Positions 29,001 through 41,700 of a stretch of DNA of 64,000 nucleotides are shown here, piece by piece. The notes beneath the pieces are model-generated. The model worked only from the letters and a program-made list of their open reading frames with translations. It was not told where the DNA came from and made no database searches. Source of the DNA: Actinernus sp. WN-2022 (Eukaryota; Cnidaria; Anthozoa; Actiniaria; Actinernidae). The stretch is taken from assembly GCA_030867875.1 (NCBI GenBank), contig JAOWCC010001634.1, positions 99,117,321 through 99,181,320 on the forward strand. The letters are read 5' to 3'. A program made the translations under genes and the position numbers. Each line of letters begins with the position of its first letter. Position 1 is the first letter of the stretch.

Positions 29001-30856
29001 GTGTTAGGTTCAAAGGCTCCTTTTGTGAAAACATGCTAGATCTTGTGTACCTTACAATCTTCAAAGTGGCGCCATTTCTCGAGCTTTTGATGGATTTCGA
29101 TGTACTACACGTCAAAACAACGGTCTCTTCCAGTACTTTAAGACTAGCGTGCCAGTTTTGCCGTATTTGGAGTAGAAAACCCGAAAATGTGGTTTTTGTA
29201 AGCTAACCTGAATCTCTCAAAGTTACTTGTGTACCCTAAAATCTTCAAAGTGGCGCCATTTCTCGAGCTTTTGATGGATTTCGATGTACTACACGTCAAA
29301 ACAACGGTCTCTTCCAGTACTTTAAGACTAGCGTGCCAGTTTTGCCGTATTTGGAGTAGAAAACCCGAAAATGTGGTTTTTGTAAGCTAACCTGAATCTC
29401 TCAAAGTTACTTGTGTACCCTAAAATCTTCAAAGTGGCGCCATTTCTCGAGCTTTTGATGGATTTCGATGTACTACACGTCAAAACAACGGTCTCTTCCA
29501 GTACTTTAAGACTAGCGTGCCAGTTTTGCCGTATTTGGAGTAGAAAACCCGAAAATGTGGTTTTTGTAAGCTAACCTGAATCTCTCAAAGTTACTTGTGT
29601 ACCCTAAAATCTTCAAAGTGGCGCCATTTCTCGAGCTTTTGATGGATTTCGATGCACTATACGGCAATACAACGTTCTCTTAATGTAGATTGCGTTTAGT
29701 GGATGGAAGTTTCCTGTATTTTGAGTAACAATACCAGAAAATGGCCTTTTTCTAACCTAAGCATAACCTCTAGGTCTCAAATAAAGAAATTATGGGATGG
29801 ATCTAAGTCAAGTCAATTATGGGATAGAAAGGCCAGAAAAGTCTTCAACTGTCATTTGCCCTTTCAAGAAAACGGCAAAAACACGAGTTACTGGCTTTTA
29901 AAGCTTAAAGGCACACAAGATCTAGCATGTTTTCACAAAAGGGGGTGTTAGGTTCAAAGGCTCCTTTTGTGAAAACATGCTAGATCTTGTGTACCTTACA
30001 ATCTTCAAAGTGGCGCCATTTCTCGAGCTTTTGATGGATTTCGATGTACTACACGTCAAAACAACGGTCTCTTCCAGTACTTTAAGACTAGCGTGCCAGT
30101 TTTGCCGTATTTGGAGTAGAAAACCCGAAAATGTGGTTTTTGTAAGCTAACCTGAATCTCTCAAAGTTACTTGTGTACCCTAAAATCTTCAAAGTGGCGC
30201 CATTTCTCGAGCTTTTGATGGATTTCGATGTACTACACGTCAAAACAACGGTCTCTTCCAGTACTTTAAGACTAGCGTGCCAGTTTTGCCGTATTTGGAG
30301 TAGAAAACCCGAAAATGTGGTTTTTGTAAGCTAACCTGAATCTCTCAAAGTTACTTGTGTACCCTAAAATCTTCAAAGTGGCGCCATTTCTCGAGCTTTT
30401 GATGGATTTCGATGTACTACACGTCAAAACAACGGTCTCTTCCAGTACTTTAAGACTAGCGTGCCAGTTTTGCCGTATTTGGAGTAGAAAACCCGAAAAT
30501 GTGGTTTTTGTAAGCTAACCTGAATCTCTCAAAGTTACTTGTGTACCCTAAAATCTTCAAAGTGGCGCCATTTCTCGAGCTTTTGATGGATTTCGATGCA
30601 CTATACGGCAATACAACGTTCTCTTAATGTAGATTGCGTTTAGTGGATGGAAGTTTCCTGTATTTTGAGTAACAATACCAGAAAATGGCCTTTTTCTAAC
30701 CTAAGCATAACCTCTAGGTCTCAAATAAAGAAATTATGGGATGGATCTAAGTCAAGTCAATTATGGGATAGAAAGGCCAGAAAAGTCTTCAACTGTCATT
30801 TGCCCTTTCAAGAAAACGGCAAAAACACGAGTTACTGGCTTTTAAAGCTTAAAGGC

Positions 30857-30873
30857 ACACAAGATTCTTGTGT
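30857..30873. repeat. Scar of a 63-bp hairpin deletion in one satellite unit
   Basis: Where all other units carry the 80-bp hairpin, this unit reads ACACAAGATTCTTGTGT: nine bases of the left arm joined to eight of the right arm. The unit is therefore 881 bp rather than 944, and its ORF reads on to 117 codons (30647-31000). The loss is symmetrical about the hairpin, as expected for hairpin-mediated slippage or excision. Confidence 0.93.
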
Positions 30874-31810
30874 ACCTTACAATCTTCAAAGTGGCGCCAT
30901 TTCTCGAGCTTTTGATGGATTTCGATGTACTACACGTCAAAACAACGGTCTCTTCCAGTACTTTAAGACTAGCGTGCCAGTTTTGCCGTATTTGGAGTAG
31001 AAAACCCGAAAATGTGGTTTTTGTAAGCTAACCTGAATCTCTCAAAGTTACTTGTGTACCCTAAAATCTTCAAAGTGGCGCCATTTCTCGAGCTTTTGAT
31101 GGATTTCGATGTACTACACGTCAAAACAACGGTCTCTTCCAGTACTTTAAGACTAGCGTGCCAGTTTTGCCGTATTTGGAGTAGAAAACCCGAAAATGTG
31201 GTTTTTGTAAGCTAACCTGAATCTCTCAAAGTTACTTGTGTACCCTAAAATCTTCAAAGTGGCGCCATTTCTCGAGCTTTTGATGGATTTCGATGTACTA
31301 CACGTCAAAACAACGGTCTCTTCCAGTACTTTAAGACTAGCGTGCCAGTTTTGCCGTATTTGGAGTAGAAAACCCGAAAATGTGGTTTTTGTAAGCTAAC
31401 CTGAATCTCTCAAAGTTACTTGTGTACCCTAAAATCTTCAAAGTGGCGCCATTTCTCGAGCTTTTGATGGATTTCGATGCACTATACGGCAATACAACGT
31501 TCTCTTAATGTAGATTGCGTTTAGTGGATGGAAGTTTCCTGTATTTTGAGTAACAATACCAGAAAATGGCCTTTTTCTAACCTAAGCATAACCTCTAGGT
31601 CTCAAATAAAGAAATTATGGGATGGATCTAAGTCAAGTCAATTATGGGATAGAAAGGCCAGAAAAGTCTTCAACTGTCATTTGCCCTTTCAAGAAAACGG
31701 CAAAAACACGAGTTACTGGCTTTTAAAGCTTAAAGGCACACAAGATCTAGCATGTTTTCACAAAAGGGGGTGTTAGGTTCAAAGGCTCCTTTTGTGAAAA
31801 CATGCTAGAT

Positions 31811-32320
31811 ATACTAACGCTACTAAGTATAGTAACCAAGATTCGTTGATGGAGATCGGGGAGCGAACATAGGAAAATATCGATTGAATAATGAGGCATC
31901 AGATGAGGTAATCGATAATATCGATTTGTTAACACCGTACGGAGTGAGTGAGCGAGTGACATGATTTCCCCAATACCAATAACTCGATAATATCGATTTG
32001 TTAACACTGTACGGAGTGAGCGAGTGACATGATTTCCCCAATACCAATAACTCGATAATATCGATTTGCTAACACCGTACGGAGCGAGTGACATGATTTT
32101 CCCAATACCAATAACTCGATAATATCGATTTGTTAACACCGTACGGAGTGATCGAGTGACATGATGTCCCCAATAACTCGATAATATCGATTTGTTAACA
32201 CCGTACAGAGTGAGTGAGTGAGCGAGTGACATGATTTACCCTATACCAATAACATCGATTTGTTAACACCGTACGGAGTAAATGAGTGAGTGACATGATT
32301 TCCCCAATACCAATAACTCG
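31811..32320 (+). repeat. Six-copy 63-72 bp minisatellite at the satellite edge
   Basis: After about 100 bp of unique sequence, a unit containing ATCGATTTGTTAACACCGTA recurs with GTTAAC (or GCTAAC) at about 31927, 31999, 32068, 32131, 32194 and 32261. Units share GAGTGACATGATTT and CCAATACCAATAACTCG; length differences come mainly from variable numbers of GAGT/GAGC. It is unrelated in sequence to the satellite. The long minus-strand ORF across it (31747-32232) is only a translation of the repeat. Confidence 0.9.
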
Positions 32321-32563
32321 CGGATTGCTAACGCAATATCCACGAGTTAAAAATGGCAACAGTGAAACATGGTCGAGTCGTTTGATATGTTTTGATAGTC
32401 TCAGAACTTGGACGTCGAAAACCTAAAATAAACTTTAACTGACAGCAATCCTGAAGTGGTTGGTAAGTGGTCGGGCAACCATTACCAATCACATTTTTAC
32501 AGTGCGGATTGTTCACTTTAGTCTCATTTGCATGTAGTAATACAGTGCTTGTCTCTTGCTTAC
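32321..32563. other. INTS1 intron 11 segment, no gene seen
   Basis: A short hairpin-like stretch (AACTCGCGGA ... TCCACGAGTT, about 32325-32348) is visible. No sequence here matches the part of INTS1 expected after exon 11, so the next exon must lie beyond the satellite or be absent from this assembly. Confidence 0.5.
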
Positions 32564-32708
32564 CTTGAGGGTGGCATCTAGCTCTTTGAACTGTGCGTCA
32601 TTTCTCTCATGCATAAACCCTCGACATAATGCCACACAGTTGACGTCGTGTCTCATGGCTCTCATTACTTCTCTCAGGAGGGCCCTACATGCCCTCAAGT
32701 AGTCCTCC
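32564..32708 (-). CDS. INTS1: INTS1 exon 11 (last exon in window)
   Basis: Encodes EDYLRACRALLREVMRAMRH, DVNCVALCRGFMHERND and FKELDATLK, matching human DDYLRASRALLREI and CLGLMQERKE. Acceptor ATTCCAG, donor AAG|GTAAGC (phase 0). The intron that follows contains no recognisable exon before the satellite starts at 31810. Confidence 0.95.
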
Positions 32709-35700
32709 CTGGAATTAGGAAATCAAAAGGTGATTTAAGATATCGGTATCTACATTTAATACACAGGGATTGTGCTCACTAGAATTTTTTTTATTTTGGG
32801 TCCTGGAACCATAGCCTTTTCGGAGTTGAGGAAGAGACTGGGACCGAGTATCAAAAGATTTATCTGATTATGAAAGGAACTCCATCCCAAGAAAGATCAT
32901 ACTGAAATTAGTAGGTTTACCAAGTTTGGGGAAGATTGGTTTGATAATAAAAATGTGGCGCATTTTCAAAATTTGCAAAAATAAGAGAGAATGGGCCATT
33001 CCATTTTTTTCCCAAAACCCCCCTATCGGGGAGCTCAATTTTGACTAATCCCCCCTATCCCTTGGGATTTTCTAACTTCTACCACCCCTCCTCCTTGGAT
33101 TTTCAATGATTGTCATCCCCTCCCCGTTGGAAATTCACCTTCAATCCCTGGTCTCCCACTGGAATCCACAGAATTGTGAACCCCCTCCCCTTTGGATTTT
33201 CAGTCATTGGACACCCCCCCCCCCCCCCATCTCCCTGGATTCCAGTGGTCTTCCATAGGGGGGTTTTGGAAAAAAAAAGGAATGGCCCAATGTACATGTA
33301 TGGCTTATGGGGATGGCGTCCCCCAAAACCATACATTCGCTCTTATTTTGGAGAGTTTTAAAAGCTTCCTACTCAATTCGTATTTATCCCAACATTGTTA
33401 AACAAGGTAAACTTACTAGTTTTAGTGTGACATTTCTTGTGATGAGGTTCATTTCTTATTCAGATTAATTGTTAACGCTCGGCCCCCGAGTCCCTTCGCG
33501 CATCTTCAACTCTGGTTTGGGATCCCCAAAAAGTATACTCTAAGGGCTCCCCTACCTGGCATTATCATAACAGTCAAGCTACCTCTCACTTGTCGTTAAG
33601 CATAAAATTGTGTCACACTCTATGCAAGGCTCTGCACTAACTTGTTCAGGTACAATGTACTAGCCTATGGGCTAGTGACGTCATCCTGGGCTAGTGACGT
33701 AGTGTCGTGAGTGGGGGGCTACTAGATTTGTAGGGTCACGATTTTTTATGCTCCCATTTAGGGAGGGTCAAATTTTTATATGCTTCTCTTTTATAGGGGT
33801 GACCATAAATTTTTAATTAAGCACACTTACTATGGCTTATTTATAGGCTTATCCAAGGGGGTGGTCATTATTCTTTGAGACCAGAGAACTGCAGGGTCAC
33901 AATTTATTGGGCAAATCACAATGTAGATCTAGTAGCCCCCCCTCTAAATAATGTCCGGTCCCTAAGCAGATGTAAAATTAATTTTATTTGGTGCTCGTGA
34001 AGGAAAGGAAACAAATATACATGCTATCAGCCTTAAAGTGCCTATGAAGCTTATTTTTTTATTTTAGATATCAATTCTACATCAAGTGAATAGTAGAATG
34101 GTACAATACAGTGTATATCTTGCTTTGAATGCTGTGCCGCTGAGTTAAGGAGGTTTTAATATTCAAAATGGTAATTACGTGACGTCAGGGGAGGCATCAA
34201 TTATTATACAATTTTTTTTGTTACAATTAAACAAATTTTAAAAATTGTCAGTGTTATACCCATGGTTGAAATAAAATAATATTAGAAATTTGTTTTGATA
34301 TATCAGTAGAAACGCCCATTTACAACCACTAAGAAGTGATTGCAGATGCCTCCCCTGACGTCATGTAATTAGCATTTTGGATATTAAAACCTCCTTAACT
34401 CAGCGGCACAGCATGCAAAACAAGATATATTGTACCATTCTACTATTCACTTGATGTAGAATTGATATCTAAAATAAAAAAATAAGCTTCATAGGCACTT
34501 TAATCTGTTGATCTACATGTATGTAACAACTGAAATTATCACTGAAGGACATTGAAATTTCTAATACATAGCCTAAAACACAATGAAGTACAAGTAAGAA
34601 TGAATAGGAGAAACGAAATTGAAACAACACTTAAGAAGCTCGTGCATACAATAAAAAAACGTATAAAGCTACATACATTGTATCTAGGCTCCCATATCAT
34701 TCTATACTATAAAACTGTATTTTAGATATGATTTCTCTGTGAAACATAAAGGAATCTTTGCAACTCAACCGATCGATCGAGTCAATGGCTTCCAGGTGAG
34801 TTTATTTATAAATTAAAAGCGTTGCGTGTTTTCTCGCGGTTTCCATGAGAACGCTTGACAAGTGCTAATAAGCCGATGACAGCCTGCTTCCGAAATTTTT
34901 TTCATCCATATTTCTTTTCGCCGTAATTTCTCGTTGAAAACAAAACTTAGCGGCTTTTTTTTTGCCATTAAACTGTAGAATTCACTTTGAACATTCTAAT
35001 AAATCAAAAAATTATTACATAAAGGGCTCCTGATACCTTAACATAGAGTCACAAACCTGTTAGCCAGCAAATCTTGAAATACCATGGCTAGAAGCTGTGG
35101 GAAAAAAAAAAAAAATTAGCCATAGATTGAAATAGATTGGTAATGACAATTCCTCTTATTTTTTTCACATGGCTCTGTTTACTTTTTTTTTTCAAGGGAA
35201 CAATGTATCTTCTCATATCACGCATCAGTTTCTTTGTTCTTTCTGGGAAAATACAAACATTCCCCTTGACGTATTCCCTCACACTTTTCAGGACTAGTAA
35301 CTTAAAACTACAGACTTACTCTTTATGTACATGTACATGTACAGAGAATTAAAAGGAGATGAATGAAAAAATGACATGTAAGTGTTACAAGCCAGAACTC
35401 AAACCCCCTCAATCGACCATTTTTACTTTAATTCTTGGTTTCTAGTCCACTGTCCTATCCACTATGCCACAAGCTACACAGAACATTAATTTTATGCAAG
35501 AATATACTTCACTAGCAAACAATGCTTCCCAATGATTTATGGAAAGAGATATAATTGTTATTGTGTACAATGAGAAAACCTCACCACTGTGAAAAATAAG
35601 CTTGGGGTATGGGATTTATTCACCTTGGGTGGCACCCAAGTGTGGGTCACCCCTCTGTGAATAAATTCCACACCCCCTCGCTCCAGGTCGATAACCCTTA

Positions 35701-38700
35701 CTAATTCTTTACTAGTTATTTACTTTCCATTTTCACATCAGCTGAACCCACCTTGGCAACACCCTCAGGTTTGTACTGGAACATCATACCCAGCAGAGAC
35801 ATGTTGTTGGGATTACGAGTGTTGGAGAGTTCGTTGTAGATGACATGCTTCACGACTGTTCCTAGATTCTCTGTGTGCTGTCCAATCAGCTCTCTGGGTA
35901 GAATAATTGTAAAACAAAAATAATGTTCAACTTTAACCCAAATGTACTCCCAAAAGTGTGAGCTGCTTCAGTGATATAACATAATAATAATAAAAAAATT
36001 ACTAGCATATAATATACATACATATTAAATGTTCTATGTGCTTTTATTACAATAATATAATAATATAAATTAATACAATAATAGCTTAATAATGAATGCA
36101 AAATACAATTATGCATAAATAATTAAACATAAATACTGTGTCTAATAATTTAACAACATAATGAAAGGAAAGAAGTAGATCTGTAACTATACATGTAATG
36201 CAGAGTGCCGGCAACGCCTGGTCATCACTTAATTTATCTAAAAGAGTAGATGTTTTACTGAATGGTTTAACAATTTTGAATTTCAAAGCTAATGCTGTTA
36301 TCTTTATTGCCGTAAGGACTTTCATATGCCAATCTGGATGTTTTAATTAAGAGATGTAATTTGTTATCTTAGTTTTTATTTATTTCTATTTCCTTTCTCG
36401 TTGTGTTTGTTCTGTGCTTCTTCGTGGTCAACATTGTATAAATTAATTCATGTGAGCACCCACGATGAGCTTAGAGTTAAAAAAAAAAAATTGGGGGCTA
36501 ATTCAGATTATTATTATGTTGATTGAAAAAGATAGGATTATAAGCTTAAATTTAAAGATATTAACATTAGGGCTTGATCTAATTTCTATACATAAGTTGT
36601 TCCATAGTTCAGGTGCCGATATAGAAAAAGCATACCCTACAGGATTGTATTTAATATTATTTATATTTAACAAATAAAGAAGCCTTAGCCATGTTTTATA
36701 CTATCTTCAAAAACTCATGAATAATTAATGAGCATTTTGTCCAATCAAATGAAGCAAATCAGTCACGTGCATGCCCCTTTATACCTGATAAAATTTCATC
36801 ATTCTAAAAGGCCCGCGGAGGGATTTGAATTCTATCCCAGGGGGAAACGGGGTTAATGATTGAGACAATGGAATTTCTATTGATGTTCCAGCTTTCTGAT
36901 TGAATTGCTAATTAGGATGAACGTTTTATATAAAGAATACTAATGAACATGAAATGTTATATAAAGTTTCATCCTAATTAAGAATTCACTGATAAAGACC
37001 CAAAGATAGCAAAAAGTACACGGAACATAAGGTACCTAGATAATAAATTTTGCACAGAATTTACTAATATCAGCAGACTACCGAGATACTACACAGATAA
37101 TATTTTTAAAATGAAGCTATCCAACTACCATTACTTGTTTACCGAGCCACTGTTTAGTTCCAATTATTAAACCAAACTCAAAGCCGTAAAATAATAAAAA
37201 CGTGCATTAAACTTACATATTTTGTGCCGGAGTCAAAAATTTATAGTCTGCCGTCATGTCAGTCACATCGCTTTCCAAGTCTTGAACTTTATCGAGGTAA
37301 ACCACGACACCAAATCCTTCAAGTGCAGGTACTTCTTGCATTGCGAAACGCCGCTTCAAACAACATAGTATGTTAATTTCTTCATGTCATTCCCTTGAGA
37401 TGTTTGTAATTGCAGGCTGTGATTACTCGAATATTTTGCATGGCGTTGTGAATACAAAGGTTCAATGGTTCATTAAGTAACCATTCCCTTGAGATGTGCG
37501 TCTTTCTTTCATTGCATTCTTAAAGCGTTTTTGAAGCCGTTTAAAACACTCACAGCACGTGTTTTATCAAGTCTAAAAATTCTCGGGCTTCGCCCTAGAA
37601 TTTTTAAACTTGATAAAACACTGCTGTTCGTGTTTTAAACAGTACATAAAACACGATGGGCATTTGAGAACATGAGAGAAATGTTAAAGCACAAGACGAA
37701 GGCGCGTGCTTTCAACATTTCTAGAGTGTTCTCAAATGACCAGAGTGTTTTATGATAGTATAAAACATGGATTTAAGGCTTCTTTATCTGTTTTATAATA
37801 AAGATTTACGCGCGCGATGAAAGGAAACCGCCAGTTGAAAACTATATAATACGGCTAACCATGTTATATACTCTGATAAAATATGGCTTCTTAGCCAATC
37901 AGAGCGCGCGTACTATCGTATCTATATTATAAACCTGAATATGCATGTAGGTGTCAGTTATATATAATAGCTCACTTTCATGTATGCTTCCCTTGTCATG
38001 CAAAAACGTTTCAATATGAGGCTCTGAGGAGAAATCAGTATTATCACTAACACTTAGTGCCGCGCCCAGCAGCCGGTGAATTTTGCTGGCTGGTTGTAAT
38101 TTCACTGGCAAACAAGGGCCTTCAACAAAGTTTCCACAATAATAGCTGGGTGTATTTAACCCAGGTGCTATTTTTCTTAGTGACAACCCTGAAAATTAAA
38201 TTGATTCTCATCTCTGAGAAAAGAATAACTTTCATTTACCCCAGAACAGGTCTCATATTGAAAAGTGCACGACAAGTGATTAAAGCATACATAATGTCTG
38301 TACAGTATGTACATACATGTATTGAAAGTGGGCTATTGTCAGTAGGCTCAATTTCCGCTGGTCTTTGGCTTACTCCTCTCGATCCTCTCTCAAGAAAGAT
38401 GACTGGATGCATTAATTGGCAGCCAACTGTGTCAGTGACGTCATGCTACATTCTATTTGTGCATACATTGTATCAAATTCCACTGCAAATCCTTGAGATT
38501 GTGCAGCCCCACACCGTGGAAAAACGGTATGCTCCGCTGGCCAAAAGAACGAAGGCGCTGCTATCAAATACAAATTACCGAGGGCTTAAACTTTTTTAGT
38601 AAATAATTTTATAACTTAATTGGTGAACTCACAGTGAATTACAAATTAAGAAAACTTCCACCTGTTAAAGTCTTAGGCTTATCTTTTAAGTAGTTTTCTT

Positions 38701-41700
38701 AGTTTTTGACAAAAAAAATCACAAATGGACACTTTTAAGCAGAAATTTTAAAATCACGGCATGTGCCTGTTGTTTCATTTCAGTTTTCACGGGAAACTGG
38801 GGGCGGCCACGCGCCGACAAGAAATAGCAAATACGCACGCGTGTCATGTTTCGCTGTGGTGTGGTGCAGCCCAAACAGCTCTTAAACTGGATCAGTAACA
38901 TTATCAAGCAGCTCTAAATTCCTACCTTGACAGTAACTGTGTGAACACCTTTTCCACTGAATTTAGGGTGCGTTCGATTGACCGTATTCCAGAATATGAA
39001 TATATGGAATAGTCTCTGAAAATCACTGGTTCAGGCACATTTTACACTGTAAGCAACAAATGCTTACTGACATATGATATTCAGGATACAATTAGTATTC
39101 CAGTGGCTAAAAAATTCCTGTACAAGCGATTTGTAGTGATCATTCTGTTTATTCTTATTCCAGAATACGGTCAATCGAACGCACCCTTAGTTTATGCCTT
39201 AATCTGCTCAATTACTGCAGGCTGTTGAGTTCAGCTGTGGTCAGGGGGAGATTACAGGCACATATTTCCCCAACACAGCTGGAAATTGAGCCTAGCTTGT
39301 ATATTAATTTTAATCAAACACAGCACTTCTGTGTGCCACATACACAGTACCTTACACAAGAGACATAGTGGTTGGCAAGTGGTTTAGTCTTGAGTCTCAC
39401 TCGAGTCAGATTGCTAATGACCTCTACATCTTCATTACTGTGACTATTGCAGTTTATTGCCAATGACATCAACAGTTCTTGGGCTGGGCGAGTGAGCTAT
39501 GGATCACAATAAGCAATACAACATCACTCTTGTTTATTAAAATCACGCTTAATTAACAGACATGATAACCTTTCTATTAAGTTTACATACAAGTGCTTCC
39601 ATGGCACAGTGTGTTAAGGGTAAGTAAGTGGATGGGTGACCTGAATGTAAGTGGTATACATGTACTGTAGTATGACTTTAGGGGGGTTTAAGAAAGGGAT
39701 AGAAGTAGGGGGTGGTAATAGTAGAAGGTGTTGCCTTTGTTCTCGAACTGCAAAGAGTTAGACAAAGTACCTTCACGTCTGCTTGGATAACAATGTTAAA
39801 TTAACTTCCTTTACCTTTGGGCACACTATACATTCATTAAGTATTCTCATTATTTTTCTCACCTTTGGGTTTTGTAGCCACATTTCAATTCTCTGTGACA
39901 CCAGCAATCTCACCTGGCCATACCCACATGTGGCCGTCAATACACGTAATAAGTTCCTGGAAATATTCTCCACAGGTTGCCGCCTGGTCAGTTGGTCATG
40001 TACCAGCTCCATTATGTACGTAGCTATGTTCTGCTCCACAGATGATGTCAAAAACCTACACATGCAATCAGATAAAAGGCAATAATATATATATGTTGCA
40101 GGTCAAAAAAAACTTCAACTTAGGTTATTTTTTTCAACCTAGGTTATTTTTGTTAGATATCAATCATTCTAAAAAGGGATCCTTTCTTTTTGGGGAGTCA
40201 TAAAAAAAATGGGGTTTAGTTTTTTTATGGGTAACATTCTAAAACGAATTGAGCAGGTTTTCGTATTCTACCTCCCCTCCCTTCCCTTTTCTTTGTCCCA
40301 CTATCTTCCTTCTACCCCACCCTGATTCCCCTTACCACCATGACATTAATTAATATTACACATCATTATTACTTACTTTGTTTCGTCCCAGACGAGACTC
40401 GAACCCTAAACCATCGGCTTGGAAGACCAGAGAATTATGTATTCACGCATGTGCACTGCTAACGAAATCGGACTTTGAAAAATATGACACGGACGATAAC
40501 ACAGATGAAAATACAGACGAAGTTTGTGTTCACTCTGCGTTCTTTTATTAAAACTCAAGGGAAGTAAGAAAGCTAAATTCAGAAACATATATTGTTTATA
40601 GATGATCAGGTTTACTTTACGGCTCCACTCGTACTTCGAAACAAACTGTGAACCAAACCGACTTTTACAGAGTAATCACTGAGATAAATAATATAAAAGC
40701 GAATCAACGCTAACATTGACTGGAAGAAGACTTCTACGAAAGAGCTAAACAGGATCTTAAAGTAATGAGTTCAAAGGATCTTGGACTAAACCTCGTACTC
40801 GTTAGACTCAGCTTTCCAAATAGAATAACACGATGACTAGAACAAAATGGAAGTACATGTACATGTACATGTATGCATTCAAAATAACGAACTTCTAACT
40901 CCTGACAATAAAGAAACAGTTTGTAAATTATATGTAGCTACAATGTACATGTATAGCACTAATTTGTGACTTAAGACATCACAGGTAAACAATAATTAAT
41001 AAGGGAAGAGAAATTCTACTGTGATTGAATCCATAATAAGAAATAAACTAGGTTGAATAAAAATAAACGAGGTTAAAAAATAACCTAGGTTGAACCAAAA
41101 TATACCTAGTTTATTTTTTAAACCTAGTTTATTTTGGTAATTCAACCTACATGTAATTTTTTTTTTCAATAAGTGCTCACTAATTTAGGGTGTTAATAGA
41201 GCTATATAGTCAATTTTTTTTACGGCTAAGTCACTAAACAACAGATAAATAATACTTATTTAATGGTCCTGTGAACTTAAATACAAACCCTACCCCTACA
41301 TTTAAAAACACCCTAACCGTTAACAACTGATGCTCACTTATTTCGGGTGTTTAGAGCTACATTGTAGTCACTAATGTTGTTTTTCTTTACGCCAAAGTCA
41401 CTATTAAACAACAGATAAAATAATAAATTACTTCTTTAATGGTCCTCTGAACTAATACAAACCCTACCCATAGATTTAAAAATACCCTAACCGTCAACAA
41501 CTGGTGCTCACTTATTTAGGGTGTTAATAGAGCTATAGTCACCAATTTTGTTTTGTTTTTACTAGGTTATTTTTTCAACCTAGGTTATTTTGTGTCCAAC
41601 CTAGGTTATTTTTTTCCCAAACAGTAATTTTTAGGTTTTTTTAAATGTAGGGTAGCATTACTGCGTGACAGCCATTGGCAATGTGATAGCAGTCTGAAAC

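Larger units (their letters stand above)
1..31810 (+). repeat. Satellite array with higher-order repeat structure
   Basis: The array is continuous and its left end is outside the window. The basic 184-bp monomer (A) starts CTTGTGTACCCTAAAATC. About 108 A copies are grouped in runs of 1-7; each run is followed by a diverged monomer (B) and an unrelated C segment, together 392 bp. Spacing between successive B/C segments is 576, 944, 1128, 1312, 1496 or 1680 bp, always 392 + n x 184. Thirty complete B/C boundaries are seen plus a partial one at position 1. By eye I found only nine single-base variants (1861, 3224, 3494, 7576, 9585, 12209, 18217, 18973, 26678), so the array is recently amplified or strongly homogenised. 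An 82-codon ORF recurs in every B/C segment (first complete copy 903-1151), but I do not regard it as a gene. I do not recognise the family. Confidence 0.98.

Noticed and set aside
1..31810. CRISPR-like or prokaryotic repeat array
   Set aside because: The repeat is 184 bp with no variable spacers, and the flanking gene is a spliced metazoan gene.
1..31810. Telomeric or subtelomeric repeat
   Set aside because: No TTAGGG-type tracts are present in or next to the array.
31747..32232. 161-codon minus-strand ORF over the array edge
   Set aside because: It is a translation of the six-copy minisatellite plus part of the satellite.
33103..33401. Three overlapping proline/glycine-rich ORFs
   Set aside because: They translate the C-rich low-complexity centre of a foldback element.
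37217..37353. Exon-like frame (MQEVPALEGFGVVVYLDKVQ ...) with a GTAAGT donor, first considered as INTS1 exon 8
   Set aside because: Its phase would fit exon 9, but the true conserved block (LTRPAQELLMS ... VRLKTK) was found at 39351-39496 and joins exons 7 and 9 exactly. The frame has no family similarity.
38057..38599. 180-codon plus-strand ORF
   Set aside because: No ATG start, no recognised motif, and an overlapping opposite-strand ORF. Likely chance.
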